64,000 nucleotides of DNA from Camellia lanceoleosa (lineage: Eukaryota; Streptophyta; Magnoliopsida; Ericales; Theaceae). Shown in pieces: positions 20,935 through 31,939 of the stretch; within the stretch, counting starts at the first letter, position 1, and each line of letters begins with the position of its first letter. The position numbers and the translations under genes are program-made. The stretch covers positions 95,146,182 to 95,210,181 of the forward strand of contig CM045761.1 in NCBI GenBank assembly GCA_025200525.1. Reading direction: 5' to 3'. The notes under the pieces were generated by a model, which was given only the letters and a program-made list of their open reading frames with translations, ran no database searches and was not told where the DNA came from.

Positions 20935-22870
20935 TCACTAATCGATAGAGAGGCCAGATTCAAACATATTTTTGTTGCTTTCTACACTACTAAAGAAAGG
21001 GCCTTTTGAGTCGGTTTTTTGAGTCGACAGATTTTACCGTCGCAAAAGGTAGCCTTTTTGAGACGGCACTGAGTTACCGACTCAAATACCAAACCTTTAG
21101 CGTCGACACCGTTGGCCGAGACAAAAAATTAATATTTAATAGCATTATTTGAGTCGGTTGAATTTACCGACGCAAAAGATAGACTTTTTGAGTCGGCATA
21201 GACCTTTTGCGTCGGCAAATTTGTGCCGACGCAAAAAAATAGACCTTTTTGTGTCGGCAACTGATGTCGTAGCCAAAAAAAAAAAAAATTTATAGCCAAG
21301 ATATATATATTTACTTGATTATATTTAATAAATATATTTATTTATACATATACTTTTATATTAATATTGAGTGTATATACTATAAATAATATATATCTCA
21401 TTAAATATCTGAAAGAGGTATGGTGGTAAAATGGATTTAGTGTGGTGGCTTTGGGTCAAAGCGTCCAAATGGTGTGTGTTCGAAACTTGGGAGCCTCAAT
21501 GAGAAAATTATGGGTTAAATTTTTTAAAACATTTAACAACTTTTTGAGTCGGCAGATTGCCGACTCAAAAACTTTTTGCGACCCCACCATTTTCGTCCCT
21601 TGAGTTGCCGTCGAAACACCGTCGCAAAAAGTTTTTGCGTTGGCAAATACGCTATTTGCGACGGCACGCTGCCGACTCAAAAACCATGATTTCTAGTAGT
21701 GCTAACTGAAGATCAATGTTTGACATACTTTGAATCGTAAATGTAGGTAGTTTTGGAAGTGGAAGTTCTATTTCACTTCTCAACATAAGAATCACATCTG
21801 ACATAGTTGGTCTACCCACAACGTTGTCTTAAACACAAAGAAGGCCAATATGTATACATCTCATTACTTTAGACATAAATCAACCACTACCTCATCCACT
21901 ATGTTTGATGCCCGACTTTTGTTGCACAATTCCCATGCATGGAATAGTTTTACATATGGCCATATACCAATTAGTGGAACCACATATAATGGTGGTGACT
22001 AGCAATGTTTGAAATCATGTAAAGGTCAAATCAGTGCACTTACACAACCAAGGAGGTTCAAATATTTTTAATGATAATGTAAAGTAGTATTTTTCATGCC
22101 ACTGACCATGTCTAGTAGCAAAACACTAAAATTAAGGACATCTGACTTCTCTGATAGTAGCCCTTCTTATGCATACTCGAAAGACATATAGCCACTGCAT
22201 TTGATTGGGAATTGTTACATTTATGCTTACTCAAGATTATAGGACTTCGAATAAATAAATATAATGCAACTATTCTATGAAAATTAAAAATTTTAAAAAG
22301 GAAAGTGAATAACTTATCTACTATGTTGTTTGCAAAGGAACTAATTGTTAGATTGACACCTCATAATAGTTGAACCCCTAACCTTTCCTTACAAGCATTT
22401 ATGTCTTGCCCCCATACTTTCACATTTGTAACTCTAGTCTTTGTCTCCACCCAAGATATATTTGAAGCAAATTTTCAAAGCGATGAGCCTATTGTCATAC
22501 CAACTAGTGTTTGCTTCCATTAAACTTTTATTCATAGTATTTTAAACATAAAATGTTCCACATATATCATACATAACTGCACCAGTAGGGAAAATAGTTG
22601 GCAAAGGCAAGCAAAATCTATTGAAGGGGAAAAAAAAATCCTTACATTGTTCCGACCAATCTATGAGTGTTGGCCAACCCTTGTGTCACTTGGAAAGTTC
22701 ACACTAACCCAAGTCTAAAATTTTTGGATTCATGTCATCATCCAAGAGAATATTGCTAGTTTTCAAAATCTCTAAGAATAACTCTTAAACAAGAATCATG
22801 TTGGAGATAAAGAAGCCCTCTAGCAATATCTTCAATAATGGAGAGTTTTCTAGTGAGATCTACATGTCTA
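20935..22870 (-). pseudogene. S-domain receptor-like kinase copy A, decayed 3' fragment
   Basis: Minus-strand remains of the last three exons of a G-type lectin S-receptor-like Ser/Thr kinase, homologous exon by exon to copies B and C. The exon with HRDL and DFG sequence spans roughly 22850-22646 and fades upstream of about 22850. The activation-loop exon is 22194-22044, with 151 nt exactly as in B and C, but has an in-frame TAA after FEYA and another at its end. The last exon lies between about 21925 and 20935 and is split by a CACTA insertion (20985-21701). The acceptor AG of the last exon has become TG. Kinase N-lobe, membrane and ectodomain exons are absent. It is non-functional by every criterion visible here. 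Confidence 0.85.
20985..21701. mobile_element. Non-autonomous CACTA (En/Spm) element, 717 bp
   Basis: The ends are CACTACTAAAGAAAGG and (complement of the right end) CACTACTAGAAATCATGG. The 3-bp target duplication is CTA at 20982-20984 and 21702-21704. Inside are many copies of TTTTGAGTCGGCA or TTTTGCGTCGGCA in both orientations at both ends, the expected subterminal transposase-binding repeats. There is no transposase. A tRNA-like stretch with TGTGTTCGAAAC lies at 21420-21490. It sits within the last exon of kinase copy A. Confidence 0.92.
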
Positions 22871-22893
22871 CCTTGATGAATTGAGAATGATTT

Positions 22894-23097
22894 ATGGATC
22901 AACACGCTTACATTGAATATCATCAAGGGGTTTCTATTTCAATTACACTTTCCAAGACAGATGTTCATAAGTGGATTTCAGAGAACTTGAGCTTGAAAGC
23001 TTTAGTGGATTCTAGAGTGGCTCGTTGTCTTGGATTCGACAATGGCATTATGGATTCAACTTTGGGTGAAGCAATTCCGAGGTGGAGACAACATTGA
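22894..23097 (+). CDS. Small hypothetical ORF, probably not a gene
   Basis: A 67-codon open frame starts MDQHAYIEYHQG, contains CLGFDNGIMDSTLGEAIPRW and has balanced composition unlike the AT-rich surroundings. I recognise no family. It could be a fragment of a host gene captured between the end of kinase copy A homology and the LTR element at 23586. No promoter or splice context is visible. Confidence 0.15.
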   Translation: MDQHAYIEYHQGVSISITLSKTDVHKWISENLSLKALVDSRVARCLGFDNGIMDSTLGEAIPRWRQH

Positions 23098-23580
23098 AAG
23101 AGGCACAATGAGTTGGGTTCAATTTGGAAGTTGATCCGCTTGGTAATTGAGGGTATTCTTGTGTAATTTCATTATTTTTTTAGTAGATTGAATTATGGCT
23201 TTGGTCTGTGATTTTTTTAAACACAATTGTAATTTTTTTTTAATGTAAAATCTGTGTATATTATTGTTGCTTGATAGTAGATCTAATTCAATTATCTCAT
23301 TATTGGATTACATATATGGTTTTTTTTTTTTTTTATTGGGAATTGTTACTGATTGTTGATATCGAATCATAGTCACAAATCAGAATCTCAACAATCTTAA
23401 ACTTTTCAACTTTGTCTCTCTATGTTTCTCGATTCTTGATGCATCACCACCCTCTCCACCTCCCCTAATGCACCTTCTTTTACTTTCTACTCCATCTATG
23501 TCCTTCTGTCTCCACAATCTCACCTCTGACGCCTCCTCCAATAGCTAGCCCTTTCCACCTCTCCCTCTCTTTCCTATAGG

Positions 23581-23585
23581 GATGG
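23581..23585. other. Target site duplication GATGG, left
   Basis: GATGG abuts the left end of the LTR element, and the same five bases occur at 38529-38533. The empty site would read AGGGATGGCAACGG, which resembles the end of a hAT-type MITE. Confidence 0.92.
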
Positions 23586-26500
23586 TGTAACATGCTCGGG
23601 GGGTACCCGTGCGCGTTAAATAGTTCGGACTCCCGAGATCTCTTTGATCTAGTCTCACGAGTGCAATGTGAAACGTAGATGAGAGTCCAGATTTGGCAAT
23701 TTTTATTGAAAATCCATTGTATTGCAATTTTGTCAAAAATAGACTGCGTTATCAGATCTCAGAGTCGCCACCTAATATTTTGGAAAATTAAGAAACCCAT
23801 GACTCGTGCCAAGGCCACTGTTCGTCGTAACCAAGGATGCTTGGCTTGGAACCTTAGGTATGAGAGGGAAAGGTCAATAATGAGCACCACCGCTCACCCG
23901 ATCAAAAGATCGGCCTCTACTAAACCATGATATGAATTTTATTTTCTTTATATGTTCATGTTCTGATTATTGTAGTAAATCCTAAAATTTACTGTGTGAA
24001 GCATACAAGTATAGACTAGTTTGCTCAAATTTGAACAATTCAACTTTATGTTTGCTTTTCGAAAAGGAGTTTGAATTTGCCACTTGACAAAGTGGGCTTA
24101 AAGTTTGTGAGTTTGCCACGATAAAGTGGGCTTAAAACGTACAAGCGTTGAATCATTCCAATTCAAGTAACAAGCCTTCATCCACAGACATTCATAGAGT
24201 TATATCACATAAGCACATAGCTTCTTGGTAGAATGCTAACACATAGTAAGAAAAACACACACAAATGGGATGCTAAAGCGTAAAAACTCACAGATTTACT
24301 GACGTCCCTCGAACAGCTACAAAACAAAGTTAGTAAAATATGCATGATCATATATACAAATTCCTAATGCAATTCACTCACGAGATGTAGCTAAAGATCT
24401 CGCTTCTAAGATATGACATATGAAACATTGTAGGTGATAGCGCACATAATCACGTAGGAATTGATGAAATCTACAAATGCAAACTTAGCCGAATCAAAAT
24501 GCATGAAACATGGATGCAAAGTATGGATATGCATGGCATGTCAAATATATACATATGTACAGTTAGAGAAAGCGATTAAAGAATGGGATAGAAAGAAGCG
24601 GGGTGGGGGATTATTACAACACTTTAAATATTACAGAACCGAGGGAGAGGGAAAGGAATAAATATTACAGCAAAATATAAAAATCCTCACAAACTCTCAA
24701 AATAAAAATAAAATGAAACAGTGACACCTTAATCAATCCTGGCAGAGATGGCTCGAGCAAAACCTCATAGAATCACATGAGAATCACATGATCAATCATC
24801 ATAAATAGACCATTATAAACCATATACTGCAAGTGGACCCCATCAGCCCATATCTTAACTCCCACCAATTTCTTAACAAATTGGGTCCAAAGAGATGCAA
24901 AACAAACCCACGGCCAAGCACTACTCAACCAGCCCATAAAAATGGGTCAAACTGTTGACATATGAACCAATGTTAATGGCCCATTAATATCAAGGCCCTC
25001 TGAGAGAACACGTGAGCCCCCCTCCAAATTGATGTTCAGCAGAAGTGCCACCACCCTTACTTCCATAACACCATGGCGTAGACGAGGTGGCATGGAGCCG
25101 AGTCGGGAGAAGGAGAACTGAGCTTGAGAATGTCGAGAGCCCATCGGAAGGTGTTCATGCTCTTCACGCTATCTTTTGTTTAACCACATTTGCATGCCCT
25201 TTTCTATCCACCCCGTCGGTGTAGTGTAGTCCATTTCGGCCGAAGGATCATCCCCAAGCATCATTCACCTTGTCAACTCTACAAGCCATTCCTCCATTTT
25301 GAAAAGAGAGAGATAGACAGAGGGAGATCCTTGAGAAGAGAGAGTTGCCGAGATGATGATCCTTCCAGCGGATCGGCGCCACTGTCGTATCGGGAAGAAA
25401 GTTGGTCAAGTGAGGAACATCTTCGAGTTCAAATCCATCATCAACGGTGTCGTTTGGATTTTGAGCTCTGATGGGGTGATTATGGTGCCAAAGTAACAAT
25501 TTTTTGAAATACATTGGTGAAAACAAAACAAATGGGAGTCCACCCAAGAGGGAGGGGAGATAAGAGAGAGAGATGGGCTGCTTGTGTTGATTCAAAAACT
25601 CAAGAGAGAGAGAGAGTCCATGTCGGTTTTGTAAGTGTGTTGAGTGTCTCCATGTGTGTGATCTGTATGGAAGGAGAGAGAGAGAGAGAGTCGTTGGATG
25701 CATGTCTCAATCTGTGATGTCTGTGTGTATGGTGATGTCCCGTGTACCTATGTGTGTATAGCAATCTTTGTTTTCTTTTTTTGTACTCCAACCCTCTGCC
25801 GAGAGAGAGAGCTAGAGAGAGGGAGTTGCAGAGAAAGTGGTGCCAAAAGGTTGATGCCGTGTGTGGTGTGTTATGTGTGTGCTAGGTGTAATGCTCTCAC
25901 TCTCTAAACCGTGTGTGTGAATATGCATGTCATCATGTGTGCTGGGTCCGTTTAGCTCTGTGATAGCCGTGTGTGAGAAGATGAAGTTGGTGGTGTGAAG
26001 TGTGTGTCCTCTCTCTCTAAACCCGTGTGTGTGTTCAGTGGTGAATGGATGTGTTCAGTGGTATTGTGCATGTGTGTTGGGATGGCAGTGGTGGTGTAGT
26101 GAGAGTGTGTGTTGTGCATGTGTGTGGTGTGCTGCTGCCGTGAGTGTGTGTGCATGGCTGTGTGTGGTCTATGTGTCTTGCCGTGAGTGTTTATGCATGG
26201 CTGTGTGTGGTGTGAGTGGTGTGAGTTGCAGTATGTGTGTATGTATGGTGTGTCATAGGAGAGAGAGAGAGATATGAAGTTGGGTTTTTTTTTTCTCTCG
26301 AGAGAGAGTTTGCAAGACCAAAAATTCTCTCCCAAAATCCCCCCCCCCCTTCTTCTTGGTGGTGTGTTGAGTCTCAATTATAGAGAGAGAGCCATCACCC
26401 ATGCATGTCAGTAAGATGAGAGAGACCAAATTGGAGAGAGATTGCCCCTCATCAGTGTATCCCTCAATCATTCAAGAGAGTGAATTGTTTGTTGTGTATG

Positions 26501-26964
26501 TCTCCTCTCCACCCACTCTCACATGCTCTCCTCTTTTTCTTTTCTTTTTTGATTCTTTTCCCCCATGACCTTACATGTTCCCTCCTCTTCTAAAAATAAT
26601 TGTTTTCCACCACCTCCACACAACCTTACCAAAAATCTTATCTCCATCTCCCCACTCATTCATCCTCTTTTTCTAATTTTATATATATACTTTTTTTTTA
26701 TCATTTTCTTTTTTTATCAAATATCAAAATTAATTATACCAATTTAGATAAAAACATCAAAAACTATGTACAGCACATAAAATTACAAAATATTATGAAA
26801 TACTAAAAATTAATAATTTGGCCAACATGGGTAAGGTTTGGGATTAAAGTTTTTTTTATATTTTATGCTGAGAAATTCATAAAATAGTATATTCCAACAT
26901 TCATCATGGGATGTTCAAAAAAAGGTGCCCAAGTCTTATGGCCGGTTAAAATGGGGTGTCTACA
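23586..26964 (-). mobile_element. 3' LTR of the 14.9-kb element
   Basis: On the minus strand it starts TGTAGACACCCCATTTTAAC at 26964 and ends CGAGCATGTTACA at 23586. It contains a TATATATA box near 26680, then GA/GT-rich low-complexity DNA around 25600-26300 with many TGTGTG and GAGAGA runs. Open frames in that zone are simple-sequence artefacts. Confidence 0.9.
26679..26689 (-). promoter_or_regulatory. Possible TATA box of 3' LTR
   Basis: TATATATA on the minus strand lies about 280 bp into the LTR and is followed downstream by a purine-rich leader. The same motif is at 38244-38254 in the 5' LTR, which would drive the element. Confidence 0.45.
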
Positions 26965-26976
26965 GTTGCCCCTCTT
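26965..26976 (-). other. Polypurine tract
   Basis: AAAGAGGGGCAAC on the minus strand lies directly upstream of the 3' LTR start, as expected for the primer of plus-strand synthesis. Confidence 0.75.
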
Positions 26977-27254
26977 TGACAGAGCTCAAAGTCATTTCAT
27001 GACGTGAGTGAATGTCAAAGCCCGAAGACGACCCTTTTGACGAGACCATAAGACTTGGGCAAACAAACAAGATGCAATGCAAGTGGTTGAACCCGAAGGT
27101 TGTCTACGTATCCCTTTGTAAGGAATCAAACCAACGTAGTTCAGGGGCAAAATGCAAATGATATGTTGGAAGATTGTGACAACTGGACTTATACGCTACG
27201 CGAAGCCGATTATTTTTTAAAACCTTATGATCATGCAAGAGAGGGAAGACCTCA

Positions 27255-29205
27255 ACCAAGAGAAATCAACATCCTAACACGTGTCATGCGAAAGGAGGAA
27301 AGATGGTGTAAACAACAGGCGCACCTGATATTTTTAACCGAGTGAATCAAAGACCTAACACGTCTCACGCGAAAGGAGGAAAGATGGTGTAAACAACAAG
27401 CGCACCTGATGTTTCTCACCGAGTGAATCAACAACCTAACGCGTCTCACGCGAGAGAAGAAGGGGTGGTGTAAGCAGGCAGGCGCACCTGCTGTTTTTAA
27501 TCGAGTGAATCAATAACCTACCGCGTCTCACGCAAAAGGAGGAGGGATGGTGTAAACAACAGGCGCACCTGTTGTTTTTAACCAAGTGAAATCAATATCC
27601 TAACGCGTCTCACGCAAGAGGAGAAGGGGTGGTGTAAACAACAGGCGCACCTGCTGTTTTTAACCGAGTGAAATCAACATCCTAACGCGTCTCACGCGAG
27701 AGGAGAAGGGGTGGTGTAAACAACAAGAGCACCTGCTGTTTTTAACCGAGTGAAATCAACATCCTAACGCGTCTCACGTGAGAGGAGAAGGGGTGGTGTA
27801 AACAGACAGGTGCACCTGCTATTTTTAACTGAGTGAATCAACATCCTAACGCGTCTCACACGAGAGGAGAAGGGGTGGTGTAAACAGATAAGCGCACCTG
27901 CTGTTTTTAATTGAGTGAATCAACAACCTACCGCGTCTCACGCGAAAGGAGGAAGGGTGGTGTAAACAACAGGAGCTTCTGCTGCTTTTAACCAAGTGAA
28001 ATCAACATCCTAACGCGTCTCACGCGAAAGAGGAGGGGTGGTGTAAACAACAGACGCACATGCTGTTTTCCACCGAGTGAAATCAACATCCTAACGCGTC
28101 TCACGCGAGAGGAGAAGGGGTGGTGTAAACACACAGGCGCACCTGCTGTTTTTAACCGAGTGAATCAACATCCTAACGGGTCTCATGCGAGAGGAGAAGT
28201 GGTGGTGTAAACAGACAGGCGCACCTGCTGTTTTAAACCGAGTGAATCAACAACCTACCGCGTCTCACGTGAAAGGAGGAGAGGTGGTGTAAACAACAGG
28301 CGCACCTGCTGTTTTTAACCGAGTGAAATTAGCATCCTAACGCGTCTCACGCGAGAGGAGAAGGGGTGGTGTAAACAGACAGGCGCACCTACTATTTTTA
28401 ACCGAGTGAATCAACAACCTACCGCGTCTCACGCGAAAGGAGGAGAGGTGGTGTAAACAACAGGCGCACCTGCTATTTTTAACCGAGTGAAATCAACATC
28501 CTAACGCGTCTTACGCGAGAATAGAAGGGGTGGTGTAAACAGACAGGCACACCTGCTGTTTTTAACCGAGTGAATCAACATCCTAACGCGTCTCATGCGA
28601 TAGAAGAAGGGGTGGTGTAAACAGATAGGCGCACCTGCTGTTTTTAACCGAGTGAATCAACAACCTACCGCATCTCACGCGAAAGGAGGAGGGGTGGTGT
28701 AAACAACAGGCGCACCTGCTGTTTTTAACCGAGTGAAATCAACATCAGGGGTGGTGTAAACAAACAGGCGTACCTACTGTTTTTAACCGAGTGAATCAAT
28801 AACCTAACGCGTCTCACGCGAAAAGAGGAGGAGTGGTGTAAACAACAGGTGCACCTACTGTTTTTAACCGAGTGAAATCAACATCCTAACGCGTCTCACG
28901 TGAGAGGAGAAGGGGTGGTGTAAACAGGTAGGCGCACCTGCTGTTTTTAACCAAGTGAATCAACATCCTAACGCTTCTCACGCGAGAGGAGAAGGGGTGG
29001 TGTAAACAGACAGGCGCATCTGTTGTTTTTAACCGAGTGAATCAACAACCTACCGCGTCTCACGCAAAAGGAGGAAGGGTGGTGTAAACAACAGGCGCAC
29101 CTGCTGTTTTTTAATCGATTTGGGTTTTGATATTTGGACTTATACACTACGCGAAGTTGATTTAGGTGGTGTGAACAGACAGGCGCACCTGCTGTTGTTA
29201 ACCGA
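27255..29205. repeat. 3' UTR tandem array, about 24 units of ~82 bp
   Basis: Units contain, in order, CCTAACGCGTCTCACGCGAG, AGGGGTGGTGTAAACA, CAGGCGCACCTGCTGTTTTT and AACCGAGTGAATCAAC. I counted about 24 copies of the GGTGGTGTAA core from 27302 to 29165. Most are 80-84 bp apart; one junction near 28745 is shortened. Each unit has two short palindromic elements: CGCGT-CTC-ACGCG and CAGG-CGCA-CCTG, the latter extended by AACA/TGTT. The array is flanked by copies of GGACTTATACGCTACGCGAAG at 27186, 29136 and 29221 (slightly varied). It lies between the antisense ORF and the polypurine tract, the hypervariable 3' UTR position where Tat-lineage elements are known to hold tandem repeats. No long open frame crosses it. 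Confidence 0.93.
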
Positions 29206-29371
29206 TTGGGTTTTGATAATTGGACTTATACGCTACGCGAAGTCGATTTGGGTAATTCATGATTTGTGCAATGCAATGCAATGTCATGGAGTGATGATAA
29301 AGCTATGAAGATGGCAACATGGGTGGCAAGCTTTGTGTAAAACACACGAAGCAAGCCACATTTCTACCTGG

Positions 29372-30112
29372 CTATATTTGTAACTTTCCCTATTCTCCAA
29401 CAGGGTGACAGACTAGGTTAGTTCAGTTTCCAGAGTTGAGGCGCATACAAGTTATCTCAACCTATGGGGCTGCCATATAGATTTCAAGCCGGGGATACAC
29501 CCCTGGGTATTTAAACCAGACTTTAGTCTCAGAAATCCTGAACCTTTTGCATTCTAAGCATCACCATTCGAACTCTAGTTTCCACCGTCTCAATTGATCT
29601 CCTAGGAACTCATTACAAACATAGTCAGGTGACTATACCAGACCGATTGAAGTCGTTTGGGCACGACAAACACCAAAGAAATTGCACCTCTAAAGGATTT
29701 AAGGTCTCCTAGACCATAAAAGTCGTTTGGGCATGACAAACACCAAAAGACTTGCACCTTCACAGGATTTAAGGTCTCCTAGACCCGAAAAAGAACAACA
29801 AGCACACTTGTTGTTTTTAACCGATTAAATGGCCATGAATGCCGCTTTACTTCCTGATTATATTCACAACTTTCCCTATTCTCCAATGGGGTGACAGACT
29901 AGGTTGGTTCAGTATCCAGAATTGAGGCGCATACATGATACCTCAACCTATGGGGCTGCTGTACAGATTTCAAGCCGAGGATGTACCCTTAGGTATTTAA
30001 ACCAGACTTTAGTCTCGGAAATCCCAAACCTTTTTGCATTCTAGGCCTCGGCCATTCGAACTCTAGTTTTCACCGTCGCAGTTGGTCTCCTAGGAACTCA
30101 TTGCAAACACAA
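29372..30112. repeat. ~255-bp direct duplication plus 70-bp duplication between
   Basis: Two copies (about 29372-29625 and 29859-30112) share CTTTCCCTATTCTCCAA, GGGTGACAGACTAGGTT, TTGAGGCGCATACA, ATGGGGCTGC and CTCCTAGGAACTCATT. Between them a 70-bp unit built on AAGTCGTTTGGGCA.GACAAA is present twice (29649 and 29719). No coding is seen. Confidence 0.8.
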
Positions 30113-30120
30113 CCAATATA

Positions 30121-30300
30121 ATACACAAATATTTACATATCAATACACACATATATGTACATATGGTATACACATATGCATATACAGACAACATACAGAC
30201 AGATATATATAGATATATACACAGACATATACAGGTATATACGACACAGACATATACTGACCTATACACAAACATATACAGATATATACACAGATGGAGA
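30121..30300. repeat. ATACA/TATACAGACA microsatellite-like region
   Basis: Low-complexity repeats of TATACA, ACACAGACATATAC and similar. The open frames on both strands here are products of the repeat. Confidence 0.85.
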
Positions 30301-30420
30301 ATATTCCGTTTGCAACCGTCAGCCGGAAGATGCCGTTACTGAGAAGGCATATTCCGTTTGCTGACGTTAGCACACGTACGCAAAACACGCAGAAGAAAGG
30401 AAAAACACAAAATGAATGGA

Positions 30421-30660
30421 TGTGGGGATATGGGGTTTCGAACCCCGGACCTTAGGCCTGGTCTTCGAGTCCTCGATCACTGAACCACGCCACTCTTGTA
30501 ACAAGATATGCAAACAAATATATATACATATACAAGACATATGTACACAAAATCAAAGAAAAAACAAAGAAACATTTGTTGTGGGTTCGAACCCCTGACC
30601 TCAAGCTTAGGCTCTCCGAATCCTCAACCCACTAGGCCAAACCACTGAACCCAAGCCACA
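30421..30660 (-). repeat. Pair of degenerate tRNA-like segments
   Basis: On the minus strand, 30493-30425 has an A-box-like TGGCGTGGTTCAGTGATC and a B-box-like GGGGTTCGAAACCCC. A second segment at 30658-30580 has TGGTTTGGCCTAGTGGGTTG and GGGGTTCGAACCCAC. Both place the boxes about 35-45 bases apart. Neither folds obviously into an intact tRNA (no clean acceptor stem or anticodon arm is visible). They look like decayed tRNAs or tRNA-derived SINE heads. Confidence 0.4.
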
Positions 30661-30714
30661 CCTGTGACCCAAATGTTCAAACAAATATATATATTACATA
30701 GCTATACAATACAT

Positions 30715-30736
30715 ATACATATATATATATATATAC
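30715..30736 (+). promoter_or_regulatory. TATA-like tract upstream of antisense ORF
   Basis: A run of TATATATA about 310-335 bases before the ATG at 31050 is followed by pyrimidine-rich CTCTCTCTTCC stretches (30770-30810), typical of plant 5' leaders. It could also be a simple microsatellite. Confidence 0.35.
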
Positions 30737-31049
30737 AACTTTCCCGCATCTCTTTCTGTTTTTGTCTTACTCTCTCTTCCTATTTTTGTCTCACTCTCTC
30801 TTCCTTCATCTTTTTCGAGCGTCGTTTCTATCGCGCGATTTCAACAATCGCAGCACCTGACCGACAGGCTATCCAATCCTGCCCCGATTGTCAATGATCG
30901 TCTCGAGCCTTCCTCCCTCTTTGTCTTCTTTTTTGGCTTCATCCACTTCTTAAGTTGAGGCATGCGGTAGAGAGAGGCAGAGCGATAGCCTGCAAACTTT
31001 CTCTACCACCACTCTGCAACCTCTTTCTTTTGCATTACTCTTCTCTACC

Positions 31050-31538
31050 ATGGCCTCTTCACAAGGTTCTCTCACTCTTTTTCCAGACCTAAACGAGTCT
31101 ACGATAGAGATGACCAATTCCGACTCCACTAAACCTCAACCACGAGCTCCTCCTCCTTCTCCTGTTTTTAACTTTCCAGCGATGTCAGTTGAACAAATCA
31201 TGGCGGCACAGTCTGACATCAAAGCAAACTCGTATACACTGAGGTCATGTGTGGAGACCGTGACAGCGGTCTCCAACTTGTCCCATCGACTGCAGAACAG
31301 GATGTGTGAAGTACATCAGTTACATGCACAACTTTCCCTTCTTCAACGCATGTACAAAGATGCTCGAGTAGAAATTAGTGCACTAAAAAAGCAGAACAAA
31401 GAGCTGAAACGACTGACAACCTCCGTGACTCGATTCGGAGTTTCTTCGCACAACCAATTTGATGGTCGGCGAGGAATAATCTCCTTTGGAAGCTCTGCCA
31501 AGGCCGAGGTAGAGTCTTTAAAAGCTTCGAAGGAGTAA
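31050..31538 (+). CDS. Antisense coiled-coil ORF inside the LTR element
   Basis: 162 codons on the strand opposite to the host retroelement. The start is in a strong context (ACCATGG). The N-terminus [17 protein letters not shown] contains a DLN core like the EAR repression motif. A Pro-rich linker ([10 protein letters not shown]) and a block [17 protein letters not shown] follow. Residues about 70-125 are helical and coiled-coil-like ([20 protein letters not shown] then [15 protein letters not shown]). The stop at 31536-31538 looks secondary: just after it, other frames read EARQQMEKLGNETV and ANEARCNLRCRATAEKLRKC. Two small frame changes therefore seem to have clipped a coiled-coil tail, and the ancestral protein was roughly 40-50 residues longer. 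An AATAAA lies at 31751. No catalytic domain is visible and its function is unknown; I recall similar unnamed proteins in plant genomes but cannot name a family. Confidence 0.6.
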   Translation: MASSQGSLTLFPDLNESTIEMTNSDSTKPQPRAPPPSPVFNFPAMSVEQIMAAQSDIKANSYTLRSCVETVTAVSNLSHRLQNRMCEVHQLHAQLSLLQRMYKDARVEISALKKQNKELKRLTTSVTRFGVSSHNQFDGRRGIISFGSSAKAEVESLKASKE

Positions 31539-31750
31539 AGATGAAGCGAGGCAGCAGATGGAAAAGTTAGGCAATGAAACTGTGTGCAAATGAAGCCCGT
31601 TGTAATCTTCGTTGCCGAGCTACTGCCGAAAAACTGAGAAAATGCTACTCTCTCTTTTTGCTTTTTTTGTTGTTTTTGTTTTTGCTTTTGTTTTGTTTTG
31701 TTTTTTTTCTTTTTGTGTCTCTGTGATCGGGGATGTCCTCCCCTGACTGC

Positions 31751-31756
31751 AATAAA
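31751..31756 (+). terminator. Candidate polyadenylation signal for antisense ORF
   Basis: AATAAA lies 213 bases after the stop codon, beyond a T-rich stretch (31650-31715) typical of plant 3' ends. Confidence 0.4.
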
Positions 31757-31939
31757 ATCAGTTTAGTTTTTGCACATCAATGGTGTGACTGGCATATCAC
31801 TTTGAACTTGAAAACATTTTTGTTTGATTGAATTTGAGAGTGATTGAATTTTGAACTCTGAATTGAACATTGATTCTATATTGACCTGAATCAAAGAATG
31901 ATTTAACGAAACAAGAACGAAGCAAAACGATCCGAACAC

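Noticed and set aside
25514..26377. Histidine/threonine- or cysteine/valine-rich frames
   Set aside because: They come from TGTGTG and GAGAGA simple sequence in the 3' LTR, and the same frames recur in the 5' LTR at 37.1-38.0 kb.
27255..29205. Possible CRISPR-like or repeat-protein array
   Set aside because: The repeats are contiguous ~82-bp units without unique spacers, in a plant genome and in a retroelement 3' UTR.
30425..30660. Functional tRNA genes
   Set aside because: The B-box is good but no complete cloverleaf, acceptor stem or anticodon arm can be formed by eye.
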